DNA from: Amphirosellinia nigrospora
Taxonomy: Eukaryota > Ascomycota > Sordariomycetes > Xylariales > Xylariaceae
Assembly (NCBI GenBank): GCA_004123355.1
Contig: SCHM01000001.1
Span: 12,038,193-12,102,192 of the forward strand
Length of the DNA: 64,000 bases
Direction: 5' to 3'
Numbering within the stretch: the first letter of the stretch is position 1; each line of letters opens with the position of its first letter. Positions 1-11,905 of this stretch are shown here, one piece after another. The position numbers were made by a program, and so were the translations under genes. The notes below the pieces were generated by a model. The model was not told the origin of the DNA and ran no database searches. It was given only the letters and a program-made list of their open reading frames with translations.

Positions 1-2039
1 GTGAAATAGTGACTTCTCTCAATGTCGCAGAGTGCGCAGCTCGAGTATTTGACTCAGCTACTGCTTCACTAGTAACCGAATTTGTTGAAGGTACCAAGGT
101 GCAGGTCGAGAGAATACCAATTGCCAAACTTGAGTACCTCGAAGCCCTGATTAGTGCTTCTCAGGAGTTCCCGTTCAAGATTGCTTTGACCCCTGAGATT
201 GGGCTGAAGGATTATAGCGTTGAGCTGCAGTTGACTGGCATTTTGTCGCATGATGAACTCAAGAAAATTAAGACCCTTCAAATTAAAGGTCTTCCGGAGA
301 ATCAGAAGGCGGAAATCCGCGATGTCCTCCTTAAAATGGCCTACCAAGCGACCGAAGTGCGGAATAAAATCGAAACACGTTTTGGAAAGGATAAGTTCAC
401 TGCCAGTCTTTTTTCTAAGGACTGGCCAGAGGTCACGGCGAGTAAGAATGATGAGAAAGCTGTTGCGGACGTTGCGATCCATGTTCGTAACCGACGAAAA
501 GCCTTTATCGAACTTGCCGGACCGACCGTGATCCAAGATCTGTTAGAAGCACTTATCCTCAATGTTGCCAAAGAGCTGCTACCAGACTTAGATGTGGCGG
601 TAGTAGCTGTCATCATCTCGCGCATTGCCCGTGTTGCCTCCCCAACAGACAGTAACGTGACCGAGTCCGCCATGACAGCTATGAAAGGATTGAGTGAGGC
701 CACAGCGAACCCTGTAAACCAGGCACTTGATGCTTACTTCACACCAAACTCAACCGATGTTTTTACTTTGCATTACAACGGAGAAGAGGCACAGTCAGCA
801 AAAGAGACTCCTTGGCTAACTCTCAACGGCCTAGCAATGGCCTACGACTCTAAAACCAAGTCATTTATGAGTACCCGCATGAGAGGCGGCCAGGCGTACC
901 TCCTCAAGGCCAGCTTCCCGGCGTCACAGTTGCAATGGTCCACGCCAAAACTACTCCCAGCACCGATATCCAACAAGATGCTATTGTCATCAGCCGTAAC
1001 GCAACGTGCTTCGGAAATCAACGCTGCCATTCTGCGAGTTGCAAGCATCTGCCGAGCCATGTCATTGACTGCAGAGGAATTGGGATTCTTCGCTAGAGCT
1101 TATCAAGCCCAGAATGGTGAACAGGCAAAGACCTCATCATGGCCGCATATATTATCAATTGATCTGAATGCAAGCTCATTCGAAGACATCATTCAGCTCA
1201 ACAAGTACTGTGACTTACGGCGTAGCATCTCTTCACCGGCAAAGGCAATGGAATCGCCCGGAAATCCCTTGTTGACCCTGTTCTCCTGGTTGAGCACTAC
1301 AGCTAACTCAACTGTGGACGAACTTGCACATAACCTTGCTACAGGCACAGGGTGGGATAAAACGCGTCTTCTTGCTGCCCTCAAGGCAAAATACTCCGAC
1401 CCCGTGGATGGTGACGCGGCATTGATGCTGGCTGCCCTGCGTAATGTAGATGCCATCTACAGCCTTCAGGCTATCATGGAGCTCGACGACAAACTAGGAA
1501 GAGCTACGGGTGGACTGGCATCTCAACCAAGCTTGACAACGATATTCAACCTCGCTCAGCCACCAAGAGTGCTCTCAGCTGACGAATCCAGCACGGCACG
1601 TAGTCTCCAGACTCGACTCATGCCAGAGCAGCGTGCAGAGTCTGACGGTCGATTAATGGAGAACCAACGACGTGCCTTAGTTGCATACCTCCTCCAGCAG
1701 CGATATGTGAGGAAGGACCTTGGAGTGTGGGATGCAGATGGGCTGTTTGAGCACTTCTTGGTCGATGTTCAGATGGGGCCTCAGCTGTGTACTTCGCGTA
1801 TCAAGCAAGCTATCTCGGTCGCGCAGTTATTTGTCCAACGTTGTCTGCTGGGATTGGAGAAGAAGGTGCCAAAGAATTGTCTCGTGAGAGCTAAGTGGGA
1901 TTGGATGCAGCAGTATAGTCTTTGGGAGGGCAACCGCAAACTCTTTCTCTATCCAGAGAATTGGCTAGACCCGACCCTCCGAGACACAAGAGCGCTCTAT
2001 TCGGAAGTTCGAGGCCAGCCTGATGCAGAAGAATCTTAG
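1..2039 (+). pseudogene. TcA-like toxin-complex protein, N-proximal fragment (5' end outside window)
   Basis: An open frame from the window edge to a stop at 2039, 676 residues from the first Met at 9. It resembles the middle of bacterial TcA (TcdA-like) subunits of insecticidal toxin complexes. The clearest part is the last ~150 residues, with LVAYLLQQRYV, FLVDVQMGPQL, TSRIKQAISVAQLFVQRCL and LFLYPENWLDPTLRD, the hallmark run of the neuraminidase-like segment. In the family this subunit is the cell-binding, pore-forming component. No start is visible, so Met 9 is only the first Met in the window. The frame ends where TcA homology should continue, and that homology does continue in other frames downstream, so this is one part of a broken or badly sequenced gene. 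A bacterial-type Tc gene among spliced fungal genes suggests horizontal transfer (inference). Confidence 0.75.
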
Positions 2040-4013
2040 CATATCTACATTTTTGAGGGTATCCGGGCGTATATTTCGGGCTCAACGAGATTTCCAGTCT
2101 TGAGGTTGTTGCCTACGCTCATGAGCCAACATTTGAGGTGCTGATAAGTTTCACCTATTTGGCACTCGTTCGGCGCCACATTCGTTCTACTACCGCAGTC
2201 TAACGGTTCAATGGCCAAGTGCTGCCCGTCTATGGCGACCGTGGTCGAAATTGATATTGATATTCCTTCCGTCGAATCAGACTGGGATGGTTCGCGCTTG
2301 TCTCGCTCAGGTGCATACTTGCTGCCCGTATTGACTAGCGGAGGCGACTTTACCTCTTCCTGCCGCACATCATGCCCAAAACGCTAGAAAGGAAGGAAGA
2401 TGCCCCGGAAAATAACAGGCGTTCGAAACGTTGCGTCAAACTAAGATCCGGACCTGGCACCTCGAAGGATCTGGGAAATCACGATGGCCTGACGGAGCTG
2501 TTCAGCGGCAATTGGTCGCCAAACGGATGTCCCAGGCAGCGTAACCATCACGGCTTCGGCAATGCCCTCAGCGACGGATTTCCGTGTCGATACGATGCAG
2601 GACTCGACTGGCGGAAGCCTGACCTGCTTATCAGTTATACCAACGCAACTGATGGTAAAGCGACAGTGGTTGGCCACTTTTACTTCCGGGACGATCAGAT
2701 TAGCGCTGTTGACTTGCCCGAGGGTCCAAGTATAATGAAACTCGTGCTATCGACCGCATATTCAAATCCGCATTCCAGCAGATCAGCGTGACAGTTAAAG
2801 AAGATACAGAATATGCAACCATGGCTCTACCACCCATATCAACCACCCCCCAACCGACACAGAGACTAAACGAGACCTTCTAGCCTGGGTCCCTACTGGG
2901 TTGGATATACTAAACCGTAATGCAGCGGGCAGTGCTGTCGTTTTGCTAGACGGCCAAGCACCAAGTGAGGAACTTACTTGGACCCTGGCCATGGATCCTA
3001 AGGAGTGCAAACTTACCGTTTAGCTTTAAGTGCGAAGCGTTCTAATGGGACAAGTATGAGCTACTTCAATGTCCCAAGATGGAAATGCGCCGCATTTGGT
3101 GGACAACGGATAACATGCGCAATTTCATGGATACCATTGTCATGGACCATGTTTCGGCTACCAGTCTGACGCAGGCCGCGGCTGACCAGATTAATCCTCT
3201 GCAGAGCGTTTTCAACTTGCTTGCATCTTCAGTGTCATCTTGTGGATTGGAATCATTTGGTGCCTACGAAGACAAACTCTGCCACGAGCTGGGACAGCCG
3301 AGTGCAATCTACAACTGGGAGATTGGCTTGCACACCGTGATGCTGGCCATGGATCGATTTCATGCCACACAGCAATTTGACGAGGCTCTTCAGGTTGCTC
3401 GACTTGTGTTTGACCCACTATCGACGCCGACGTAAAGAGATTGATGAAAAGGGTGGTCACCAAGGGAGAGGACGGCAACGAAAAGGATTCGTTTGAGGTA
3501 GTTGTGTCGACCCTATCTGCCACTGCATCTGTGCTGTCGTCTACAGAGGCTACGCAAGTGGCTCTGGAGGTTCAAAAGATGAGGTCGGTTCTGCCTGGCG
3601 ATTTCCACCCTTCCAAGATATTGCCAAACGCATCGCAGCAGAGGGCAAGAAGGCCATTCCGTCTGCAGGAGTGGATGCCAATAATGAACTGCAGGCAGCC
3701 ATTCTGGAACGTCGCTCGCATGGAGCACTGGTTCACGCTACAGCGCGTGGTCGACCTGAAGCGTATATGAAATGGATAATAATAAAGTACGTGGAGATTC
3801 TTGTTGCTAGTGGTGATGTCCACTTCCGCAAAGGCACGCTCGAGAGCCTCCCCTTGCGACACAGCGGTACATTGAGGCCACACATGTCCTCGGCCCGGAC
3901 CCACCACAGGTGAAGCGGTTTGGTGACCGCAAGAACGCGATCGTGATTCCACATTTGAGGACCTCACACTCGACCGTGAGCCTTGGAACTTCGACCGCTT
4001 ATATGAAGAGGAC
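2040..4013 (+). pseudogene. Disrupted central segment of the TcA-like gene
   Basis: No long frame crosses this stretch, but short TcA-like pieces appear in order in different forward frames. Around 2250-2400 there is a beta-rich piece ending in LYLFLPHIMPKT. Around 2630-2690 comes SYTNATDG. Around 3320-3420 there is YNWEIGLHTVML followed by FDEALQVARLVFDPLS. Around 3710-3780 there is ARGRPEAYMKWIIIKYVEIL. From about 3920 the frame becomes the one used by the next open segment. The order and spacing match an uninterrupted TcA protein, so the segment is the same gene carrying several frameshifts and stops, not an intergenic gap. I saw no convincing set of GT-AG introns that would repair it. Real decay and sequencing indels cannot be separated here. 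Confidence 0.65.
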
Positions 4014-6434
4014 ATGAACTTCGGGATTGGTCTCCCCTTTTCGCCCATGCTTGAACTGATCAAAGGAGGAGCCGAGAAGGAAGACAAGGATAAACGCAAG
4101 GAAAATATCGTTTGTTTCTTGCGGACGCCTTACTTTGGCGTACCTCTAAATCCCAAGTTCCGACAAGTACGCAACATTATAAAGCAACGTCTCTTTAATG
4201 TCCGCAACAGCCTGGATATCGACGGCCGTCCCATTTCATATGCGCTCACTGAGCCTTCCATTGATCCAGGCGCGCTCGTCGCGCTTGGCGCTCAGGGGTT
4301 CGATAGCGCGGGTGCAGCAGCTATGGTAATGGGTGATAGGGATAGCCCTCTCCCTCGTCAACGTTTTCACTTCCTTATCCATCGGGCGCTCGAGCTCTGT
4401 GGAGAGGTACGCTCCCTTGGTGAAAGGCTCGTGAATGCTATCGAGAAGAAAGAATCAGAAGCATTTGGTATGCTACGCGCAAAGCACACAACGGCTATCC
4501 AGCGCATGATGCGTGGTATCAAGGAAACACAAATAATAGAGGCACAGCAGAACATGGATTCGCTGAGACTCAACCGAGAGTCTACTGTCTCACAGCTGGC
4601 CTATTATCTGGCTCTCATAGGCGAGCCGGAGTCGCTTATTCCAACCGAGAAAGGCACATGGACTGATTTAAAACAAGACTATGACACGCCGACGAAGGAT
4701 GACCTCCGCATGTCCCAACACGAGGAGCATGAAATGAAGATGGCCACTGCTGCCATGGCCCTCAACGTTGTCTCGGCCGGAATTGACACGCTCGTGGTCC
4801 CATTTTGCATGGTTCCATCAGTGTACATCAACACAATGCCAGGGGGTGTGGGTACAACCGTGGCAGCTGGTGGCGGCAGCACTGTCGCAAGCTGTATGCA
4901 AGCTGGGTCGACAGCGCTGAAGATGGCCGCGATGGTCGTTGCGGAGCGTGGCAGCCAGGCAGCACGCAAGGCACAGCTTACACGCCAATTGCAGGACCGG
5001 CGGCTGCAGGCCAACATGCGCGGGCGAGAGATAAAGAGCATCGACAAGCATATTGAAATCCAACAAACACGCTGTAAGGCGGCGCGGCAAGAGCTGGAGC
5101 TACAACAGGCCGAGGTAGATGAATCAGCCCAGATTGAGGAGTGGCTGCGTAGAAAATACTCGAGTGAGCAGCTGTATGTCTGGGTTGAGAAGAGCTTGCG
5201 CAATCTCTATTTTCAAGCCTACACCCTAGCCTTGAGCACCGCACGCAGCGCTGAGAGCGCGTTAGCCTTCGAGAATGGCGGCAAATTGTCCATCTTGCGC
5301 CCTGGAGGCTACTGGGATGCCTCACGTGATGGCCTTCTGTCGGCCGACCACCTCTACCTTGACTTGAAGCGTCTTGAGGCAGCTCATCGCGAAGGGCGTC
5401 GACATGACTACGAGATCACGAAGACCATCTCCCTGCGCCAAATCGACCCGATGGCACTTATGCATCTACGTATTTCCGGTAGCACCACCTTCTCATTAAG
5501 TGAGATGCTTTTCGACATGGACTTCCCAGGTCATTATATGCGTCGTATCCGCTCCGTCGCTGTTTCTATACCCGCTGTCCTCGGTCCACACAGCGGAGTC
5601 AACGCGACCTTGACTCTGCAACAACACAAGTACCGTGTATCACAGGCCGCTTCCACACCAGATGAGTACGCCTCATCTTGGGCCAGGATGACTGCCGGCG
5701 ATGATGAGGCCTTCCGCACTGATCGGGTTCCGATCTCTGCTGTAGCCATCAGCTCGGGCGCGCATGATTCGGGTGTCTTCGAGCTCAACTTTGCCGGGGA
5801 GCGCTATATGCCCTTCGAGGGCGCTGGTGTCATCTCGTCGTGGCGACTAGATTTACCTACTGAGGTGCATCGGTTTGATTACAACAGCATCGCTGACGTG
5901 CAACTGCACATACAGTATACATCGCTCGAGGGGGGCGCTTGCCTACGAGCAGCTGCCAACGGTGCGGTTCGCACTACGATCAAAGCCATTGACGCCAGCG
6001 GCGCGAACCGCGACAATGGGTTTTGGGCAATGTGGAACTTGAAGAATGATTTCGTGAATGAGTGGTATGAGTTCAGCAGTCAATTGGCTGCAGCAGTGGA
6101 GAGTAAAGCCGCGGGGGCTGGCACGCGAGAAATCACCATGAAATTGGGCGACTTGTATGAACGGCTCCCATTCTGGGCCCGCGATCTCGGCGAGCTTGAA
6201 GTTCGGGGGATTACCCTCGTATCTAAGAGTATCAAGTTGGTCGATGCCATGAAAGTCTCTATAGTAAAAGGTACATGGGATTCGCAGTCTAATCTAGACT
6301 GGCGGGTTCGGTCGTACAAAAAGCTGCAGGAATCCGAGTGGAAGGGCTGGGAGTTCACGGTAAAGGTTGGGGATCTTCAGAAGGATGATCCGATCACGGA
6401 TGTCTATATGCTCGTGCGATACAGTAAGCAGTAG
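4014..6434 (+). pseudogene. TcA-like toxin-complex protein, C-terminal half (pore-forming and TcB-binding regions)
   Basis: An 806-residue open frame. The frame is already open from about 3920, so Met 4014 is not a true start. Residues ~75-160 hold the TcA run with ALTEPSIDPGALVALG and RFHFLIHRALELC. Residues ~160-390 are long helices and coiled coil with a Gly/Val-rich stretch near 280-300, as expected for the pore-forming shaft. Residues ~480-560 contain the very conserved FSLSEMLFDMDFPGHYMRRI and VSIPAVLGPHSGVNATL. The end (ITDVYMLVRYSKQ) looks like a natural TcA C terminus, where the protein would dock TcB-TcC. No TcB or TcC gene follows in this window. The region reads through without a lesion, in contrast to the segment just upstream. 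Confidence 0.8.
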
Positions 6435-7154
6435 TCGCAAACAACTAGACTTTTCTTTTAGGAAAATCAAAGAAGTTGGAGTTACATCTGAAAAGCTAAC
6501 ATCAGTAAAGTGCTGGAAATGTATAACGGCAAATCAGCCTGAAGAACTGAATAAAGTCGGGAGACTAACTAACTAATTACTGAACAGTAAGTTTCGATTT
6601 CAACCCGGATAACTGTGGCGTGAATAAGTCGTGACAATTGTGCGGAGGGAGAACTGTATTGGGGCTCTCAGTTGGTTGAACTACCTGGCGGCGACGTTGG
6701 TAGGTCTGTTGACTCAACTTCCTCATCATCGTGTTTTCAATATTCCGGTAGGAATCTTAGCGCAAAAAAAGAGGAGTGTTAAGCAAAATAAAATACCCTG
6801 AAGATGAAGTCACGAAAATACTTATCGATTCCCTCTAATAGTAAGTTAAATGGAACTCCCCCCTATTGTGGGCCTGCGGATAGAGGGAGGTCCACTGATA
6901 CTCCCTTATCTTATCGACCTGGGTGCTTAACGCGTACAGACGCGCCAGACGCGCTTCGCTCTCGTTACTTTTGTCAATTCAACCCAGCCCCTCCAAGAAA
7001 TACAACAGCAGTATGGTGTTGCTGGCCAGCTGCTACGTAATCCGTTGTCGCCCAACCCATTGCATACAACCAAGGCAATTGGCCTCTAGTGCTCTGGATG
7101 CTGCATTCTAAATCACCATAATCTCAAAGCGTCAGTTAAGCTGCCAAGGCCAAC
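6435..7154. other. Intergenic, Tc-like gene to primase
   Basis: No supported gene. It should hold the 3' region of the Tc-like gene and the primase promoter. The A-rich stretch at about 6760-6800 is unremarkable. Confidence 0.5.
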
Positions 7155-8848
7155 ATGACGGACACTCCAAGTCAGAATGGCGATGGCCAGCAATCCGCCG
7201 ATAACGACGTCGCCATGACTGGGACGAACGGCGATGGAAAGAAAGATGTCAAACTAGAAGATTTATTCGCAGATGTCGACTCCGACGACGAGTTCCCTAG
7301 CTCGAGACCAGATGGTGTCAAGCCCTCCAGTCCTCCCGTGGCTCCCTCATCGCCAGTGTACGGATTTCCTTTGGAGGTCCCTGATATTCGGTTCTGTCGC
7401 TGACTACGAATACAGGGGAATGGGAACGGCATAAGTTATCCGACCCTGAGCTTCTGCGCATGTTCTACCAGCGGTTATTTCCTTTCCGCTACCTATTCCA
7501 ATGGCTGAATCACAGCCCGACACAACAAACGATTTTGGCCACCGCGAATTTGCCCTTAAATACACGATGCCACGGGCAACGAAATATACTCCGATACCAA
7601 TCCTACCCACGCCGACCTGTAAGCCGCCCCAGAACTCCCCTTGGCCGTTGCAAAAAAGAATTGATGATGGACTGACATGTTACCCTTATCTCAGCATCCG
7701 AAAAGACATAATATCCAAACTCCCTTCCCGTTTCGAAATCGGGCCTGTATATACCACAAATCCCCGCGATCGCAAATCCTTGCGGAACCAGAACTCCTTC
7801 AAGCCGCTAGCGAAAGAGCTGTGCTTCGATATCGATTTGACAGACTACGACAGCATCCGCACATGTTGCGACAAGGCCAACATCTGCAACAAATGCTGGC
7901 AGTTCATGACAATGGCCATCAAGACCATCGACACCGCCCTGCGGGACGACTTCGGGTTCAAGCACATCATGTGGGTCTACTCCGGCCGTCGTGGCGCGCA
8001 CGCCTGGGTCTGCGACAAGAAGGCGCACCATGGATGATCAGAAGAGGCGCGCCATCGCGGGATACCTCGAAGTCATCCGGGGTGGCGCGCAGAGCGGGAA
8101 GAAGGTGAACCTGTGGGCGGCCACTACATCCACATCTAAGGTAAGCTCGCCGTTGAACATGACTTCCATCTTATTCGACCTACCCCCCGTTTAGAATCCG
8201 CCAAACTAACCAACCCGTCTGAATAAAGCCGAAGCCTCGACATCCTAGCCCCGCATTTCCTGGATGACGTCCTCGAGACGCAAGACCCGTGGGCCGATAG
8301 CGAGCGCGCCGAACACCTGCTCTCGTTACTCCCCGATAGGGCGCTTAACGACCACCTGCGGAAAAAGTGGGATTCCTCGCCAGGGCGTCCCAGCGCCTCG
8401 AAGTGGGCAGACATCGACGCGATGGCCAAGAGCGGCGCGAGCAAAGGACTAGACGCGCAGGCGCTGCTAGAGGCGAAACAGGACGTCGTCCTCGAGTACA
8501 CGTACCCGCGGCTCGATATAGAAGTCTCCAAGAAGCTGAACCATCTGCTCAAATCCCCTTCGTCGTCCATCCCGGCACGGGCCGCGTCTGTGTCCCATCG
8601 ACACGAAGCGGCTCGACGACTTCGATCCCTTGGGCGTGCCGACCGTGCAGGGATTGCTTGCCGAGATTGATAGCTGGACCGGGGATGCCGATGGGGATGG
8701 GGACGGAAAGGGTCTTGCCGATTGGGAGAAGACGAGTCTGAAGCCCTATATTGAGTACTTCCGCTCTTTTGTGTTGGCCCTGATGCGCGATGAGCGTGAT
8801 CCTAAGGTTAAGCGGGAGAGAGAGGAGGGCGAGGGGATGGAGTTTTGA
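7155..8848 (+). CDS. pri1: DNA primase small (catalytic) subunit, spliced and frameshifted
   Basis: Homologue of the eukaryotic PriS/PRI1 subunit of DNA polymerase alpha-primase, which makes RNA primers in the nucleus. Start at 7155 opens an acidic N terminus (LEDLFADVDSDDEFPSS). After an intron ending near 7415 come LLRMFYQRLFPFRYLFQWLNH, FGHREFAL, SRFEIGPVYTTNPRD, the catalytic acidic motif ELCFDIDLTDYD, the zinc-type cysteines CCDKANICNKCW and the signature VYSGRRGAHAWVCD. Further on are RRAIAGYLEVI, an intron at 8141-8234, HFLDDVLETQDPW and EYFRSFVLALMRDERDPKVKRE before the stop. The frame is broken near 7600-7700, at about 8031 (two bases short), at about 8116 (one extra G), at about 8555 and at about 8600. 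Protein conservation across these breaks is excellent, and the gene is essential, so sequence errors are the likeliest cause unless another copy exists. Confidence 0.85.
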
Positions 8849-9751
8849 ACTAGGGTCTCCTGAAATAAGTAGGCTGTGAGTTTGGTTCTGCATGCATATG
8901 CATATCATGGTCTTCGAGATGTGCCGGCATGTACTTTTACTGGTTTGCGATGAGCTTACGATGATAAGCCTCTTACTCTGCCATTGATGGTCGTTGATTC
9001 TTCGGAGTTGTGGTGTAGCGAGCATAAGGCAGGATCTACCTATCCAGTGTTGGTGCGGGTTTTGTATATTGTTCTTGACGAACACACGAAGCGGTGTTAG
9101 AACCGGAAGCGTATAATGAACATATTCTGCGTATATTTCGTCTTGGTCTTGTGATACAACAGTATATTGATCCTTTGAATGAATCTTATTTGTACTAACT
9201 GACTCTCGTATTTACCTGTTCCCTTCGCCTTTTCAGTACAAGAGACTCCCTCCAAATGAGACTGAGAACTAATCCGGAAATGCCCAACTCGTCAGACACA
9301 CAAGTATGCTTTACACGTCTGCCTATTTGCTTAATAGGACAAGATGAAACACGAGTAGCGGCACTTTGTACAGATATATATCATTACACGCTCGCCTCCA
9401 GATGATCAACATCCCTCGTTGGCCGTCTGGCAGATTTGCCATAAGACAGGCCACAGTGGTAGCATCGTATTACTCATTACGAGCTTGAAGCGCGCTTAAC
9501 AACAAACAGATCATTAAAACCTACCCGACCATCGTCAGATATATAATGGAATAGCCGCACAATTTGACCTCTTTCGCGGCAATGACACAAAAAGAACGCG
9601 TATTTGACTCGAACATTAGGCCTGCCGGCTTCTGCCGGCTTGGATCTTTCGAGGTTACTTATACCTACTAGGTTTGTACTTTCCCAGTACCACTTTTCGA
9701 GTTCACCGGGGGGGAGGCGACTATTAGTCCCTTGAAGAGAAAACCACAACG
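8849..9751. other. Intergenic between convergent genes
   Basis: Shared 3' region of the primase and the Swiss-Army-Knife-like gene. No supported coding region or repeat seen. Confidence 0.5.
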
Positions 9752-11687
9752 TTAGTATAGCTTCTGCATCTCTGCGCCTGCCGTGTTAAAGCCCCCTGAA
9801 GGGCCGCTGGGAGGTTGCCATTGGCCGCCTTGCTGGGCCCGCTTAGAGCAGGAAAGTTGTCGCTAAAACACCCAGTGTTAGTTATTGCCGTCCGGAGATG
9901 GTATAGGAGGAATTCAGAAGCTTCTAGATACTCCTTGTCCCAGAAAGGAAAGCTCATGCTCTGAAAGTTGCCAAAATAAGAAAATCGTTCCGAGAACTAC
10001 GCACTCGTATGAAAACACCGCCTTGACTCTCTCGCGTTCCAAGGTCGTCCAATGATCGGTACCCTCCTCGTCCGCCGCGTCCACCTCCTCTACCTCTTGG
10101 GGCACCGCGATAACCACGGTTTGAAGGCCCGCCTCTAAAGCCACCACGATTCCCGCCACGTCCTTGGTGGTTTGAGCCGTGATAGCCGCGTGAAGTATTG
10201 TGGCCGTAGTTACCACCGGTGGAGCGCTGTTGCCGGTCGTCGCCATCTATCTTGTTGTATTTGCGCTTGCCCTTTTGCGAGGCGAAGTTGTCACTCTCAT
10301 CATCCAGGCCATCTTCAGGCTCAATTCGCAACATCACCTTTTCACCAACCTCGGTCTCGAACGCGAAAACTTTCTCAGGTGGTATGGGCTGCCACTGATG
10401 AATTTTGTTCACATCCGAAGGGCGGGCGGCCCGGCGCGTGGCGATAACCACAGAGGGAACGGTCGAATCTGTATGATATGGTGCTGATTGTGGGACGGGT
10501 TGTAAGGAGACTGCCCATAGATTGTTCTCCCAAGATCCTATGCCTGCGACGCCCCATCGCATCTTGGCGTGCATGCCGCCAATTCTCTCTAATACATCGC
10601 GAGGACATGGTCTTGGGGTAATGATGATGGCATTTGCCTGATACTTGACCTGGTTATCGGGTATGTGGGGAGCCACTAGGGCGATCAATCGTTTAGTATC
10701 CTCCGGTTTGATCATGTAACTGGTGAAGAAGACATTTTTCCTTATGACTAGGCGTTCGCTGCGGCCTTGTTTTGATCGGGCACTGACTATTGCGTTGTGG
10801 CTGTTAATTAAATGCTGCACCTCAGCTACCTCAACGACGGGGTCCAGGTTCGTGGAGATATCAGCGACATGAATTACTTCCCCTGTAATGGGGCCGCGGC
10901 TGGGCTGGTCACGAAGGTCCTGTCGGCGATCATTATATCCGTTTAGAAACTCTTTGAACCCTTCGACATGTTTAGGGCGGTCCTCGTATATGCGCATCTC
11001 CTGCGCGTGCTTGTATGTTTCGATAACGGCTTTCAGAAAAGATTGCTTGAATTGCATGGTGTTGTTGAACCGCTCAGTATTCGGCCCAACGTCAGGCTTC
11101 AATCCTATCAAGTCGAATTCTAAGCCTTTGCTCGTGACGATGCGCTTGATCAGATCGGAAAAGCCGCGCTCACTGCGGCCCGTCAACAACACGCATAGGC
11201 ATCCTTCTGCCTCATGCTCAGCTGGACTAGCTCGACAATCTTCTCGTTCCACCAGCCGTCCCATGCACGAGGCTCCTCCCGCTCAACGCCATCTCCCGTC
11301 GCAGCCAGTATGCGCGAATCGTGCCACCACCCATTCACGAAAATATCGGGACTTCCCAGGCGACCCAGAGTCACATTGTTCCAAAGCCTCGGATTCGGTA
11401 GCGGTGTTTGGAATAAAGTATTGTCGAAGTCGTAGACATGGATGGTGCTGATCTTGTCGGGAGCTACATGGCGAGCCGCCGTCAGGTAATATGCGATCAA
11501 TCGAGAGATAGCGGTACTTACAAGGAAGTTGTGTACTCAGTATGGACCATCTGCTGAGCGCTGTTACGGTATACATGCCATTTGCTGGGCCACTCCCTGA
11601 GCCATTCGTGACGCCATTCCACTTGGACCCATGCTGCCGCGCAAAAGATGGCGTACACTCGAGAGGATGCGGGCGATAAACATGCAC
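9752..11687 (-). CDS. Swiss-Army-Knife RNA-repair-like protein (HAD fold) with RGG tail
   Basis: Matches the fungal HAD_SAK family. Exon 1 (from Met 11687, including TVTALSRWSILSTQLP) joins exon 2 in frame through a 58 nt intron at 11464-11521. Exon 2 begins DKISTIHVYDFDNTLFQTP, where DFDNT is the HAD DxDxT motif. Next come WWNEKIVELVQLSMRQKD, LLTGRSERGF (second HAD motif) and IYEDRPKHVEGF. The middle region has FFTSYMIKPEDTKRL and RWGVAGIGSWENNLWAVSL. The C terminus is an RGG/GRGG-rich RNA-binding-type tail. One frameshift lies near 11190-11205. A last exon reached through an intron between about 10000 and 9870 seems to end at 9752 with GGFNTAGAEMQKLY. Without that splice the frame ends at 9954. 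The RNA-repair role is inferred from the domain, and fungal members are uncharacterised as far as I know. Confidence 0.8.
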
Positions 11688-11905
11688 TGGGTATTATGGG
11701 CATGCCGGGATGCAATTTGTATGTCGTGGGATTGAAGTGTCAGCGCCCCAATGGTTCGCGGCCTGATGTTCGAAGTTGCAGTCTCGAGAAAGGTGATTTC
11801 AATGCAGGTGGCGGCCGGTCTTCTTGAAGGTGATTTAGATTAGGTACCTAGGTATATTTAGGTGCCTATCTAGGAATAAAGTATTGATTCAAAACAAAGG
11901 TGGTA

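Noticed and set aside
4679-5325. Minus-strand frames of 174 and 115 codons opposite the Tc-like gene
   Set aside because: They are Cys/Ser-rich shadows of a clearly conserved forward frame.
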